In this document: positions 1 through 8,503 of the stretch, one piece after another
How the letters are laid out: every line of letters begins with the position of its first letter
Position numbering within the stretch: position 1 is the first letter of the stretch
From: Streptomyces graminofaciens
GTDB lineage: Bacteria; Actinomycetota; Actinomycetes; Streptomycetales; Streptomycetaceae
NCBI RefSeq assembly: GCF_030294945.1
Contig: NZ_AP018448.1
Location: 6,044,001-6,108,000, forward strand
DNA: 64,000 bases
Direction: 5' to 3'
Program-made: the position numbers and the translations under genes
The notes under the pieces: generated by a model
What the model was told of the DNA's origin: nothing
The model's database searches: none
What the model saw: only the letters and a program-made list of their open reading frames with translations

Positions 1-217
1 GGCGCATCCGCGAAGCCGCGAGCAGGAAGCCGAATACAACCACAAGTTGCCGCCTTGACGAGAAGGTGACGCCTTCTTCGGGTGCGCCAGAAAGTATGGC
101 GGCCCACTCCGCGCGGAGATGGCTCCGGCGGCGACCGGCAATACGAACCGCGATGCCCGTCGCCGCCCGTGCCGTGCCACCAGGCTTGGCACGCACACGT
201 TTCCGCGAGGCCACATA
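1..217. other. Left edge, no intact gene
   Basis: A reading frame open from the window edge ends in TGA at 56-58 on the plus strand and encodes only about 18 residues, so it may be the tail of a gene outside the window or chance. The rest up to the IS end at 218 holds no convincing coding frame, RNA or repeat. No direct repeat of the bases at 215-217 is found beyond the right IS end. Confidence 0.4.
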
Positions 218-245
218 GTGGGCTTGATCCGCTTTGACGGACATT
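218..245 (+). repeat. IS3 left terminal inverted repeat
   Basis: This pairs with the reverse complement of 1476-1503, matching at 24 of 28 positions. It defines the left end of the IS3-family element. Confidence 0.85.
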
Positions 246-281
246 CGAGATCAGGGGTTCTGCCCCGGGAGGATGTCCATC

Positions 282-590
282 ATGGAGAGCATGGGGAAGA
301 AGAAGCCTCGGCCTCGCCGTTCGTTCACGCCGGAGTTCAAGGCCGAGATCGTCGAGCTGTGCCGGCGCGGTGACCGCTCGGTCGGTCAGACCGCCAAGGA
401 CTTCGATCTGGCCGAGACCGCGGTGCGGCTGTGGGTCAGCCAGGCCGAGGTCGACGCGGGCGAACGTGACGGCCTGACCAGCAGTGAACGCGAGGAGCCG
501 GCCGCGCTGCGGAGGGAGAACCGCCGACTGCGCGAGGACGTGGAGGTCCTCAAGCGGGCGACGGCTTTCTTCGCGAAGGAGACCCGGTGA
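282..590 (+). CDS. IS3-family transposase OrfA
   Basis: This 102-residue protein is the DNA-binding half of an IS3-family transposase. It has the usual basic start followed by an HTH_Tnp_1-type helix-turn-helix (RRSFTPEFKAEIVELCRRG, then QTAKDFDLAETAVRLWVSQ). A leucine-zipper-like stretch follows (LRRENRRLREDVEVLKRAT), which dimerises OrfA/OrfAB in this family. Three in-frame ATGs lie at 273, 282 and 291; 282 is chosen because its product begins like family members, but 291 is equally possible. OrfA overlaps the presumed orfB start (GTG at 587), as expected for programmed -1 frameshifting. OrfA looks intact although its partner is broken. Confidence 0.85.
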   Translation: MESMGKKKPRPRRSFTPEFKAEIVELCRRGDRSVGQTAKDFDLAETAVRLWVSQAEVDAGERDGLTSSEREEPAALRRENRRLREDVEVLKRATAFFAKETR

Positions 591-1462
591 CGGTCCACCC
601 GTTCATCGAGGCGGAGGAGCAGAGCGGCCACAGCGTCAAGCGCGCGTGGAACTGCTGAGGGTCTCCGGACCCGCCTTCTATGCCCGCCGCACCGGCGTTC
701 CCGGCCCGCGTGCCGTCCGCGACGCCGAGCTGACCGGGCAGATCACCGAGGTCCACGCCACGTCGCGTGGCACCGCACCTATGGCGCCCCACGCATCCAC
801 GCCGTACCCAAGCGCGAGGGCACGGACGCGGTCGACGCCGCGTCGCCCGGCTGATGCGGGCCCCCGGTCTGCAGGGCCGGCACCGCAGACGGCGGCAGCT
901 GACCACGATCCCTGATCCACGGGCTGCTACACGGCCGGACCTCGTTGTCCGGGACTTCCGGCCCGACGCCACGGCCCTCGACGCCCGGTGGTGCGGCGAC
1001 ATCACCTATGTCTGGACCGAGGAGGGCCGGCTGTATCTGGCCACGGTCATCGACATCGCTTCGCGCCGGGTGGTGGGCTGGGCGACGGCCGATCACCTGC
1101 GGACCGAGCTGGTCGCCGATGCTCTGACAGCAGCCTGCCGGCAGCGTCGTCCCACCCGGCCGGTGATCTTTGACTCGGATCGCGGCTGTCAGTGCACCAG
1201 TCAGCAAGTCGCCTCCCTGTCACGGGAGTTGGGAGTCCGTCTTTCGGTGGGCCGCACCGGGCAATGCTGGGACAACGCGCTCGCCGAGTCGTTCTTCGCC
1301 ACCATCAAACGGGAGTTGCTCGACACCACCGCCTGGCCCAGCCGAGCCGCAGCCCGCACCGCGATCTTCGACTTCATCGAGGGCTGGTACAACTTGCACC
1401 GACTGCACAGCAGCCTCGGCTACCGCAGCCCCGCCGAATACGAGACCGCACCCGCAGCCTGA
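587..1462 (+). pseudogene. IS3-family transposase OrfB, frameshifted
   Basis: The integrase (rve, DDE) half of the IS3 transposase is still readable but spread over several frames. The frame from GTG 587 runs into a stop at 656. The family sequence resumes at about 649 in another frame (LLRVSGPAFYARRTG), moves to a third at about 780 (YGAPRIHA), and settles from about 833 to the stop at 1460-1462. The last block holds the DDE core: D in WCGDITYVWTEEG, D in VIFDSDRGCQ, and E in NALAESFFATIKREL. At least three small indels make this a pseudogene. The final 210 codons are open, so decay is probably recent. Confidence 0.85.
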
Positions 1463-1475
1463 CCACCACACCAAT

Positions 1476-1503
1476 GGTGTCCGTCAAAGCGGAACAAGCT
1501 CAC
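1476..1503 (-). repeat. IS3 right terminal inverted repeat
   Basis: This is the inverted partner of 218-245 (24 of 28 positions). It lies 18 bp outside the stop codon (1522-1524) of the minus-strand SRPBCC gene. Confidence 0.85.
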
Positions 1504-1521
1504 TGGCTACGGTCATCACGC

Positions 1522-2592
1522 TCACCTGGCCTTCGCTGAGGGCTGCCGGCGCCGATGGCCAGCCGGTTCTTCTTCCTCCGCCTCGGGCTCCTCTTCCTCC
1601 GCCTCGGGCTCTTCCTCCTCCTCTTCCTCCGCCTCGGGCTCCTCTTCCTCCGCCTCGGGCTCTTCTTCCTCCTCCTCGTCACGCGGCTCCTCTTCCTCCG
1701 CCTCCGCCTCTTCGAATTCGTCCTCGGGCTGCTCTTCGCCCTGCTCCTCCTCGTCCGCGGCCTCCTCGTCGCGCACTTCCTCATCGCTGCGCACCACCTC
1801 GCCGTCGCGCACCTCGCCCCGCCACCCCTCGACCTCCTCGGGGTGCAGAAGTACCTGGCTCATGGCGTGCCGGCGGAAGTGCTTCAGTTCGAGCCGTGCC
1901 CTGCGGCCCTGGGCACGCCAGAGGTTCCCGGTATGCTCGAACATGCCCTGCGGGTGGTACTGCAGAACCAGCAGGATCCTGGTGAGGTGCGGCCCGGCCT
2001 CATGGAAGGTCACCGCCCCGTCGACATGGCCCTTGTCACCCTTCGACTCCCAGACGATCATCTCGTCCGGCACCTGCTCGATGACGGTCGCCTTCCACTT
2101 GCGGTGAGAGAGGAAGATCTGCGCCTTCCAGTTCGTCACCGTCTCGGATTCCTGCTCGACGTCCTCCACCTTCTTCATGAAGTTGGGGAAGTCCTCGAAC
2201 TGCGTCCACTGGTTGTAGGCGTCGGAGACGGGAAGGCCCACGTCGATCTGTTCAACGATGTTGACGACCTTGAGCTTCTTGTTCGTCTTGTCACCGCCGC
2301 CCAGGGCGCCGGACAGCGTCTCCTTGACCTTGTCCTTCGCCTGGGAAATGGCGCCGCCAACGGCGGACTTCAGGAAGTGCTTGCCCCCCGCGAGCGCCAA
2401 CTTGGATTTGAGACCGCCACCCAGTCCCCCGCCGTGAGCCAGATCCTGGACCTTGTCCGTCATTTTGGCGACTGCTCGCTCTCCGAGGGCGGCGAGGAGG
2501 TTCTGCGTTTCTTCCAGCAACCGGTCGGTAGGTAGTTCTTTGGTCAACGTGCCCAGGCCGCCCGAAGTCTGGCCGTCGGTTCGTTCAGCCAT
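1522..2592 (-). CDS. SRPBCC protein of gas-vesicle-cluster type, acidic tail
   Basis: This 356-residue protein has three parts. The N-terminal ~95 residues are a helical leader. An SRPBCC (polyketide cyclase/START-like) domain follows at about 105-240, with the typical start VVNIVEQIDVGLPVSDAYNQ and the segments FPNFMKKVEDV and WESKGDKGHVDGAVTF. The tail of about 100 residues is almost entirely Glu/Pro/Ala (repeats of EEEEPEA). From memory, proteins with this leader-plus-SRPBCC layout, ending in GRRARLELKHFRRH, occur in Streptomyces gvp clusters. The gene starts 6 bp after the stop of the upstream gene, so the two form an operon. Its role in vesicle assembly is unproven. No gvpJ, L, S or K follows: the IS3 element sits there instead. 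Confidence 0.75.
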   Translation of the reverse strand: MAERTDGQTSGGLGTLTKELPTDRLLEETQNLLAALGERAVAKMTDKVQDLAHGGGLGGGLKSKLALAGGKHFLKSAVGGAISQAKDKVKETLSGALGGGDKTNKKLKVVNIVEQIDVGLPVSDAYNQWTQFEDFPNFMKKVEDVEQESETVTNWKAQIFLSHRKWKATVIEQVPDEMIVWESKGDKGHVDGAVTFHEAGPHLTRILLVLQYHPQGMFEHTGNLWRAQGRRARLELKHFRRHAMSQVLLHPEEVEGWRGEVRDGEVVRSDEEVRDEEAADEEEQGEEQPEDEFEEAEAEEEEPRDEEEEEEPEAEEEEPEAEEEEEEEPEAEEEEPEAEEEEPAGHRRRQPSAKAR

Positions 2593-2598
2593 ACGTCA

Positions 2599-3243
2599 TC
2601 ACCCTCGGCCTCGCTGTGCGGACCCGCCACTACCGGACGACCCGGAACTCACGGTCCTGCGGCTACTGGCGGTCTTGCGGCTCGTGCTCTTACTGTTGCT
2701 CCCGCGGGTCTTCTTCTTGTCCGCAGCGGGACGAGTGGCCCGCGTCCTCGTACGGCCGCCGCTGGGGGCCCGGGTCTGCGCAGAGCGCCCCTTCTCCCGC
2801 TGCTTGGCCTTCTCGGCCGGCTCTTCCTTCTCTTCTTCCTCGCCGCGCGGCTCTTCTTCCTCGCCCGGCTCCTCCTCTTCCTCGCCCGGCTCCTCCTCTT
2901 CCTCGCCGCGCGGCTCTTCTTCCTCGTCGGGGGGCTCCTCCGCCTCCGGTCCGGCGCGAAGCGACGAGGCTCGTCGTTGCATCCGGTCGCTCAATGAGTC
3001 GATGCGACTGCCGACCGCAGCCACGGCGGCCGTCTTGCCAGCCGACAGCAACTCGTCACGCAAGGTCTGCGTGAGCTTGTTGATCTCGGGGGACTTCAGG
3101 AGATTCGCCCCTATCCCGCCGCCGCCAGGACGGAGGCGACTGCCCGCCGCTATGCCGGCAAGCGGCAGCGCCCACCGCATCTTGTGCGAGCGTCCGAGGA
3201 GGTAGGCGCTGGCGAGGGCTACTGATACCTGACCGTTCTTCAT
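2599..3243 (-). CDS. GvpY/Z-neighbourhood protein, acidic-basic tail
   Basis: This 214-residue protein probably starts at the ATG at 3243, preceded by GGAGGAG about 11 nt upstream. A hydrophobic N-terminus (VSVALASAYLLGRSHKMRWALPLAGIAAG has two short apolar stretches) is followed by a helix (LTQTLRDELLSAGKTAAVAA, then RIDSLSDRMQRR). An acidic repeat (EEEEPGEEEE) comes next, then a Lys/Arg/Ser/Thr-rich C-terminus. In other streptomycete genomes similar proteins sit beside the SRPBCC gene in gas-vesicle clusters, sometimes mislabelled as DNA primase. I see no primase motif. The opposite charge of tail and acidic block suggests an intrinsically disordered region. No gvpA, F, G or O lies upstream, so the pair is orphaned. 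Confidence 0.65.
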   Translation of the reverse strand: MKNGQVSVALASAYLLGRSHKMRWALPLAGIAAGSRLRPGGGGIGANLLKSPEINKLTQTLRDELLSAGKTAAVAAVGSRIDSLSDRMQRRASSLRAGPEAEEPPDEEEEPRGEEEEEPGEEEEEPGEEEEPRGEEEEKEEPAEKAKQREKGRSAQTRAPSGGRTRTRATRPAADKKKTRGSNSKSTSRKTASSRRTVSSGSSGSGGSAQRGRG

Positions 3244-3439
3244 GGTGTCTGTCTCCTCCTGCATCGGATCGATGCACTGCCGGAGACCCCGCACTCGCGT
3301 CGGATCGTTTCAGGCTCTGGCCACGTGTTGTCTGCGAGGTCTTCCCGAGGCGTCCCGAATCTCGTTCTGTCACCTCCCGACCCCACAGAATTCACACCTA
3401 TATCCGATTATTCAGTATTCAGCACGTTTGTCCACGCAC

Positions 3440-4345
3440 AGGTCTACAGGGGCCTCGCGTCGCGTGGATCGCCGGGCCGACGGACGGGCTCCTCCACGGC
3501 AAGTCGGGCCTGCCACCGCACCCGGCATGGCTCCACCTGGTCGGCGAGCCCCTGCTGGAAAACGTCCGGCGGGCCGTTCGGTCGCAAGCTCCCCGACAAT
3601 GCGACACCAGTACCAGCAGAGACAACGACACGGCTCTCAGCGGCGGACCTTGGCCCGCTCCTGTCGACCTTGCGCTGAGCATCCTCCACAGCCTGGATCT
3701 CGATCTCCCGGAGCACCCGCCGAGGATGTCCTCCGGCAACCGAGCTTTTGCGATCAGCTCAAGTGCACTGCCGACCGGACGTGCTGTAGCCGAGCTCGAT
3801 CACGAGCTTCCCGGAGCGCTCCGGATCAGGGAATTGCGGATACTCCTGCTGGACCGTGACGGCGTAGGTGAAGCCGCCGACGATCACACCCAGATCGCCT
3901 TCGTGCCGCGAGTAGCGCGAGGGGAAATGCTGCCCGTTGTAGGTGTACGTACGGCTGCGATGGTGATCGGCGACCGGGTGATCCTTGATCCCGTGTCCCC
4001 GCTGTACGGCTTCCGCGACAAACCCTGGAACAGCAGTAGCGCCCGCCCGAGCGCGGACGGCATCGCCAGCCGCCCCTCATCATCCCGCAGAGCCACCGCA
4101 ACCGGGTGTGGGGAACAAGCTGCGCGGGCACTCGGACCGATGGCGGGCGATGCGCTTGCCCTGCGGGGCGGGCCGTGCCGCCTCGCGTAGTCGATGACGA
4201 GTCGCCAGTCCGTCAGCTCGTCCTCGTCGGGCTCGGAAATCGTGACGCGCCCTTCGGCGACAAGCCGCTTCGACGAGGTCCCTCGCCTTGACACGCCGAC
4301 CCGGGCGACGGGCCTCTCGCTGTACGGCATTGGGCTCTGCCTGTT
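3440..4345 (-). pseudogene. Eroded gene for an uncharacterised long protein
   Basis: On the minus strand, protein-like segments follow one another in different frames. About 4250-4310 gives VTISEPDEDELTDWRLVIDY. About 4040-4110 gives PHPVAVALRDDEGRLAMPSA and ALLLFQG. About 3775-4010 gives RTYTYNGQHFPSRYSRHEGD, then LGVIVGGFTYAVTVQQEYPQ and FPDPERSGKLVIELGYSTSG, ending in TGA near 3773. About 3660-3716 gives LREIEIQAVEDAQRKVDR. The order and the frame changes fit one decayed gene rather than several ORFs. I associate these segments with a long hypothetical protein common in Streptomyces accessory regions, but this is memory only and no function is assigned. Confidence 0.5.
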
Positions 4346-4800
4346 GCCGCGGAGGCGGGGGCTGTCGCCAGCCACTGAGGCGGCACCTGGCCTTCCCCGA
4401 CCGGAAGCGCCCCCGTGTCACCATCGGCGTGGTCAGGGTGATCCGGGTGATGGCCGTGCTCAAGATAAAAGCCCCCGGCCTGCGTGACCCGCACTCCGTC
4501 CGCCGGCCAGCGCGCTACCACCCGGCCCGCCCAGGATCGAAGCCGCCTTCACAGCATCCCTCGGGCAGCCACTGCCTGAGACCACGGACCAGTTGAGGAG
4601 CACACTGCTCAACGCGGCCACCGAACGGCTCGGCCTGGCCACCGTGGCAGCTGACCTGCGCGTCACCGATCTCCATGAGGGCCCGGAGGCAGGCGTGAAA
4701 TCGCGGACCGCAGAGAAGGCCATGAGGCCCCCCCGGAAGCCGCAGCCGCGCGAAGCTCGGCCCCGGCGACCGGAACAGGATCCACGCGGGGCCCATCGGT
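4346..4800. other. Non-coding or fully eroded stretch
   Basis: No frame on either strand gives a recognisable protein over about 455 bp. A plus-strand segment near 4590-4690 (ATERLGLATVAADLRVTDLH) looks protein-like and may be the eroded 5' part of the Asp23-like fragment that follows. Confidence 0.35.
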
Positions 4801-5060
4801 GAGCTGGCCGACGTCGCAGCGGCCGTTCCGGGCGTCGCCCGCCTCACCACCGTGCTGGCAAGCCGCCCGGTCAAGGTGGAGAACCATGACGACCCACCCG
4901 GCCACCCGGCCGACCCATCGAGGTCCACCTCGCGGTCGCCTCCGGACACCATCCACTGGAAGTCGCCCGCGCAGTCCGGGCAGCGGTAGCCAGCGAAGCG
5001 ACCAGTGATACCCCGGGCCCGGTGACCACCGCCGTCCTCATCGCAGAAACCGCAGCCCAG
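4801..5060 (+). pseudogene. Asp23/Gls24-like envelope stress protein remnant
   Basis: Two plus-strand frames join into one protein-like sequence. 4801-4910 reads ELADVAAAVPGVARLTTVLA then SRPVKVENHDDPPG. From about 4918 another frame reads IEVHLAVASGHHPLEVARAV then RAAVASEATSDTPGPVTTAV and LIAETA. That alternation (V-P-G-V-A-x-L, a charged turn, then I-x-V-x-L-A-V-x-x-G and a helix with A-x-A-V-R-A-A-V) is the pattern of small Asp23/Gls24 proteins of streptomycetes. A single frameshift near 4915 separates the halves and the first half stops at 4987. Loss of function is likely. Confidence 0.5.
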
Positions 5061-5216
5061 CCAGCCGTCAACGGCAGGCTCGACGCGCTGGGCCTGATGC
5101 CGGTGCCATCTCCGGCCTCACCCTCGGCGCAGACCACACCGCGGCCACCGCTTTGCCCGAACACGCGGCCACCGCTTGGCCCGATCACACAGACACCCGC
5201 CTCGGCCTTGCCATTT

Positions 5217-5378
5217 CTACTGTCGAGGCTTCAGCACTCTCCGGATCAGCAGGAAGGCCGCAATGGCAATCAGAGCGACCCCCATGAGGATCACGATTGC
5301 CCCGACGATGCCCAGGAGCGTCCCAAGCAGAATCAAGATGGTCCCGATGATGAGAAGAAACATCGCGAGGACGGTCAC
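5217..5378 (-). CDS. 53-residue hydrophobic membrane protein
   Basis: This short gene starts with GTG at 5378-5376, preceded by AGGAGG with a 6-nt spacer, and ends with TAG at 5217-5219. The product is almost wholly apolar: after the start come TVLAMFLLIIGTILILLGTL and LGIVGAIVILMGVALIAIAA, ending in the basic tail RRVLKPRQ. It should form one or two transmembrane helices with the tail in the cytoplasm. The ideal ribosome binding site and uninterrupted hydrophobic pattern argue that it is real although tiny. It lies opposite the 3' surroundings of the Asp23-like remnant. No family is assigned. Confidence 0.65.
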   Translation of the reverse strand: MTVLAMFLLIIGTILILLGTLLGIVGAIVILMGVALIAIAAFLLIRRVLKPRQ

Positions 5379-5791
5379 GGTCGCCTCCTGTCCCCCTCCG
5401 ACTCTGACTCCTTCCGGCCATCTATCGCAACATTTCTGGATAAATCAACCAGATTACCGCCCTCGCCGGTGCCCACCTCGCTGGGTCCGGCCCACTCACG
5501 GGCCGGCCTCGGTTCTGCCATGAGAGCGCGCGGACCGCTCCAGAAGCCCTGCCTGTCCTGTCACGGTGTGAGACATGCCTGGCAGGGAACTCGCACTCAG
5601 ACAGCACTCAGACAGCACTCAGATAGAGGGCCTGCACTCGAAGCAGACGTCGTCCTTGCTCCAAGGTCGCGCGACGCGCTTCCCTCAGGGGCAGCGCATC
5701 CCTACCTGCGGCCCGGTCTCAGCGGCTCCCGGGGCGGCGCCGAGCCATCTACATCCTTGGGAGAGAATCCTTGGGAGAGAGTTTCACCATC
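5379..5791. other. Intergenic region with short direct repeats
   Basis: No gene is seen. At about 5597-5628 the 11-mer ACTCAGACAGC is repeated with variation three times. Near 5758-5781 the string TTGGGAGAGA occurs twice; the second copy serves as ribosome binding site for the desaturase gene. Confidence 0.4.
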
Positions 5792-6835
5792 ATGAGCAGA
5801 AACATCATGGTCCACCCCCCGCCCTCGGAGACGTCCGGCAGTGACTTCGCCCGATTGTCGAGAAAGATCGCTGATGCCGGCCTGCTGGGACGCCGTCCCG
5901 GCTATTACGCACTGCGGATCACAGTGGTGGCCGGCCTCTACGTCAGTGGGTGGGCCGCCGTCGCACTCATCGGCGACAGTTGGTGGACACTGACCGTCGC
6001 CGGCTTCCTGGCCGTCGTCTTCGGTCAGGTCGCCCTGCTCGCCCATGACGCGGCCCACCGTCAGGTGTTCCGCCGACGCCGGGCCAGCGAGGTGTCCGGA
6101 CGGATCGCCGGTGCCGGTATCGGGATGGGCTACGGGTGGTGGCAGGACAAACACACCCGCCACCACGCCAACCCCAACCATGAGGAACTCGACCCCGACC
6201 TCGACCCCAACCTGCTGGTCTGGTCCCAGGACCAGGCCCGGGCCGCCAAAGGGCTCCCCCGCCTGATCGGCCGCTGGCAGGCGTTCCTGTTCTTCCCCCT
6301 CCTCACACTGGAGGGCTTCAACCTGCACGTGTCCAGCGTGAAGGCGCTGGCCAATCGCTCACTCAAGCACCGAACGCTCGACGGCACCCTGCTCTTCGCG
6401 CACTTCGCGGTCTACCTGACCGTCCTGCTCTGGCTGCTGCCACACGGCATGGCGATCGCCTTCCTCGCCGTCCACCAGTGCCTGTTCGGCGTCTACCTCG
6501 GCTCGCTCTTCGCGCCCAACCACAAGGGCATGCCGATCCTGAAGGGCGAAGACCGCCCGGACTTCCTCCGCCGCCAAGTGCTCACCTCACGCAACGTGCG
6601 CGGCGGCCGGTTCACCGACATCGCACTGGGCGGACTGAACCATCAGATCGAGCACCATCTGTTCCCCAGCATGCCCAGCCCCAACCTGCGCAAGGCCCGG
6701 ACCATCGTCCGCCGCTACTGCGAGGAACTGGGCGTGGACTACGTCGAGACCGGGCTGATCACCTCCTACCAGCAGGCCCTCACCAGCCTCCATCAGGCCG
6801 GAGCACCGCTCCGGCACGTCCGCGTCCCCGCCTAG
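5792..6835 (+). CDS. Membrane fatty acid desaturase
   Basis: This 347-residue integral membrane enzyme carries the three histidine boxes of fatty acid desaturases: HDAAH (box 1), HTRHH followed by ANPNHEELDPD (box 2) and NHQIEHHLFP (box 3). Together they hold the di-iron centre. Apolar segments flank the boxes (YYALRITVVAGLYVSGWAAV, LTVAGFLAVVFGQVALLA, YLTVLLWLLPHGMAIAFLAV). The family introduces a cis double bond into acyl chains using O2 and electrons from a ferredoxin or oxygenase reductase, here presumably for membrane fluidity. The ATG at 5792 is chosen because GGGAGAGAG lies 10 nt upstream; a TTG at 5771 is also open. The gene stands alone and no reductase is adjacent. Confidence 0.9.
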   Translation: MSRNIMVHPPPSETSGSDFARLSRKIADAGLLGRRPGYYALRITVVAGLYVSGWAAVALIGDSWWTLTVAGFLAVVFGQVALLAHDAAHRQVFRRRRASEVSGRIAGAGIGMGYGWWQDKHTRHHANPNHEELDPDLDPNLLVWSQDQARAAKGLPRLIGRWQAFLFFPLLTLEGFNLHVSSVKALANRSLKHRTLDGTLLFAHFAVYLTVLLWLLPHGMAIAFLAVHQCLFGVYLGSLFAPNHKGMPILKGEDRPDFLRRQVLTSRNVRGGRFTDIALGGLNHQIEHHLFPSMPSPNLRKARTIVRRYCEELGVDYVETGLITSYQQALTSLHQAGAPLRHVRVPA

Positions 6836-6916
6836 GGACGTGCGGCAGCCATCGGCGGCAGTGATGTGATAGCCGACGGCACACATGCAGCACACACAGG
6901 AATGGAAGCACCACGA

Positions 6917-6990
6917 AGACGTGAGAACTGCGGAGGAGTGTTTCCCCGGGCCAGACACGCTGTGGTCGATATTTCCGCAGGTCAAGCCCC
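6917..6990 (+). repeat. Junction repeat, copy A
   Basis: Positions 6920-6984 align without gaps to 11814-11878, with 52 of 65 positions identical. The shared cores are CGTGAGAACT, CCCGGGCCAGACAC and CAGGTCA. In both copies the right end abuts the cut end of a minus-strand mobility gene: here a tyrosine recombinase, whose TGA stop overlaps the repeat. Weaker similarity (a GCATGTGTG-type string) continues to the left. Confidence 0.7.
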
Positions 6991-7125
6991 GTCCTGCACG
7001 ACGTGCGTGTACACGTCCATGGTGATGCTGATCTGCGAGTGCCCCAGGATCTCCACCACCACGCGGGGCGCGACTCCGGTGCCGTAAGGAGGGTGGCCGT
7101 GCCGTGGCGAGCATCGTGGAGCCCC
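6982..7125 (-). pseudogene. Tyrosine recombinase C-terminal fragment
   Basis: The minus strand reads LHDARHGTATLLTA, then after a one-base shift GTGVAPRVVVEILGHSQIS and ITMDVYTHVVQDGA, then TGA at 6984-6982. These are the last catalytic blocks of a phage-type integrase: the H-x-x-R box (HDARH), the GHSQ box and the tyrosine nucleophile in VYTHV. The rest of the gene is missing upstream and one frameshift is present, so the fragment is non-functional. The normal C-terminal tail after the tyrosine is cut off exactly where the junction repeat begins. Confidence 0.8.
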
Positions 7126-7564
7126 TTGAGGCATCACACGCCAGGGCCTCTTGGGGCATCCGTACGGCGCTCACGTGACAGCCACCACCATGAGCATCAG
7201 GACCGTGCGCGCTGTCTGAAGCGAGGCGTTGCCCGCCCGGCAGCCACGAGGTGTCACGGCCCGGCACTCGAACATCCCGGGAACCAACCGCTTCCTCGGA
7301 ACGCCCTTAGCAACGGATTAGGCAGCCACCATGGGGCGAGCCTCGAAGATCATGGGACAACGTCGTGCTTTGGCGGGCAGGTCCACAGACTGCCCGACTG
7401 GCCATCAGCTTGATGGGCCATGATCACTCGCCCCATGGCAGCTCCCGCCCAAGCCCCGGAGCCAACCGCGATTACAGCTGAGGGTCATAGGCGATTGTGG
7501 GCCAATACCTTTGCGATCAATACGCCCCAATATAGCCGGAATTGCGAAAATACTGCGACGCTAA
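7126..7564. other. Non-coding stretch between recombinase remnant and IS5
   Basis: No intact gene is seen. The sequence next to 7126 may still hold badly eroded recombinase sequence. Around 7500-7560 the composition is more AT-rich than usual. The bases TAA at 7562-7564 recur at 8416-8418 and form the target duplication of the neighbouring element. Confidence 0.4.
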
Positions 7565-8415
7565 GACGTCGTCTCATTTGGCGAGTCTGCGGTAGCAGAT
7601 GAGGCTGCAGGCAATGGCGGTGAAGGCCAGGAAGTGTTCGGCCTTGCGTTCGTAGCGGCGGTGCAGACGGCGGCAGCCGCCCAGCCATGACATCGTGCGC
7701 TCGATAGTCCAACGGTGTCGGCCGAGTCGCGTGGAGGACTCGATGCCCTTGCGGGCGATGCGGTGCCGGATACCTCGCTTGCGTAGCCATCGGCGCAGGT
7801 GGTCGTAGTCGTAGCCTTTGTCCGCGTGCAGCTTGGCCGGCCGGCGTCTGCGCGGGCCGCGGCGGGAGCGGATCGGCGGGATGCCGCGCACCAGCGGCTC
7901 GAGTGCCTGGCTGTCATGCAGGTTCGCGCCGGAGATCCCGACCGAGAGGGGTAAACCGGTCCGCTCGGTGATCAAGTGGACCTTCGAGCCCTTCTTGCCC
8001 CGGTCTACAGGATTCGGACCTGTCAGGTCCCCCCTTTCAGGGCCCGCATGTTCACCGAGTCGATCGCGCAACGTGACCAGTCCAACTCTCCGCGCGAGCC
8101 CAGTTCGTCGAGGATGACGCGGTGCAGCTTCGCCCAGACCCGGGCGGCGGTCCACTCGGTGAAGCGCCGGTGCGCGGTCGGCCCCGAGGGGCCGAAGACC
8201 GGCGGCAACTGCCGCCAGGTGCAACCCGTCGTGGCCACGAAGATGATCGCGGCCAGCACCTCACGATCCCCGTACCGCCGCCGACCGCCGCCCTGCGGCC
8301 GCGATGGAGCAGGCGGGACCACCCACTGGAACAGTTCCCACAACTCGTCCGGCACCATGCGCTCGACCATCACCACATCGTGCAGACTACCCAGCACTCC
8401 AAATGAGACGACGTC
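7565..8415 (-). mobile_element. IS5-family insertion sequence, probably active
   Basis: The element is 851 bp. The inverted ends are 7565-7581 and 8399-8415 (GACGTCGTCTCATTTGG and its complement), a perfect 17 bp. TAA directly flanks both sides (7562-7564 and 8416-8418), giving a 3-bp target duplication. It contains a single transposase in two frames joined at an A-AAG-GGG-GGA slippery run. Perfect ends, a preserved duplication and open frames point to recent insertion, in contrast to the eroded surroundings. No obvious gene was interrupted. Confidence 0.9.
7574..8370 (-). CDS. IS5-family transposase, two frames with -1 frameshift
   Basis: The first frame starts at the ATG at 8370 (MVERMVPDELWELFQ), carries the DUF4096-type N-terminal domain (GGGRRRYGDREVLAAIIFVA, TGCTWRQLPPVFGPSG) and the first catalytic Asp (CAIDSVNMRALKGG), and stops at 8023. 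The second frame resumes with DLTGPNPVDRGKKGSKVHLI and carries the second Asp (LHADKGYDYDHLRRWL) and the catalytic Glu (RWTIERTMSWLGG). Joining needs a -1 slip at AAAGGGGGG around 8030. This fits the programmed frameshifting known for some IS5-family members, so the break is probably functional rather than a mutation. The product cuts and joins the element ends. Confidence 0.85.
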
Positions 8416-8503
8416 TAAGAAACGACTTCAGAGGTGGCGAGCCACCGCTCTCCGAGGTCCATCTCATGGCTTCCGTTCGGCTGCATGGTTCGGTTCCTCC
8501 TTC

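Larger units (their letters stand above)
218..1503 (+). mobile_element. IS3-family insertion sequence, degenerate
   Basis: The element is about 1286 bp, the usual IS3-family size, with two transposase reading frames (orfA, orfB). The terminal inverted repeats are 218-245 and 1476-1503: aligned as 28-mers they match at 24 positions and share the core TCCGCTTTGACGGACA. The flanking trinucleotides (ATA on the left, TGG on the right) do not match, so no target duplication survives. OrfB carries several frameshifts, so the copy should not be able to move by itself. It ends 19 bp from the stop codon of the neighbouring minus-strand SRPBCC gene and may mark where a gas-vesicle cluster was cut off. 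Confidence 0.9.
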
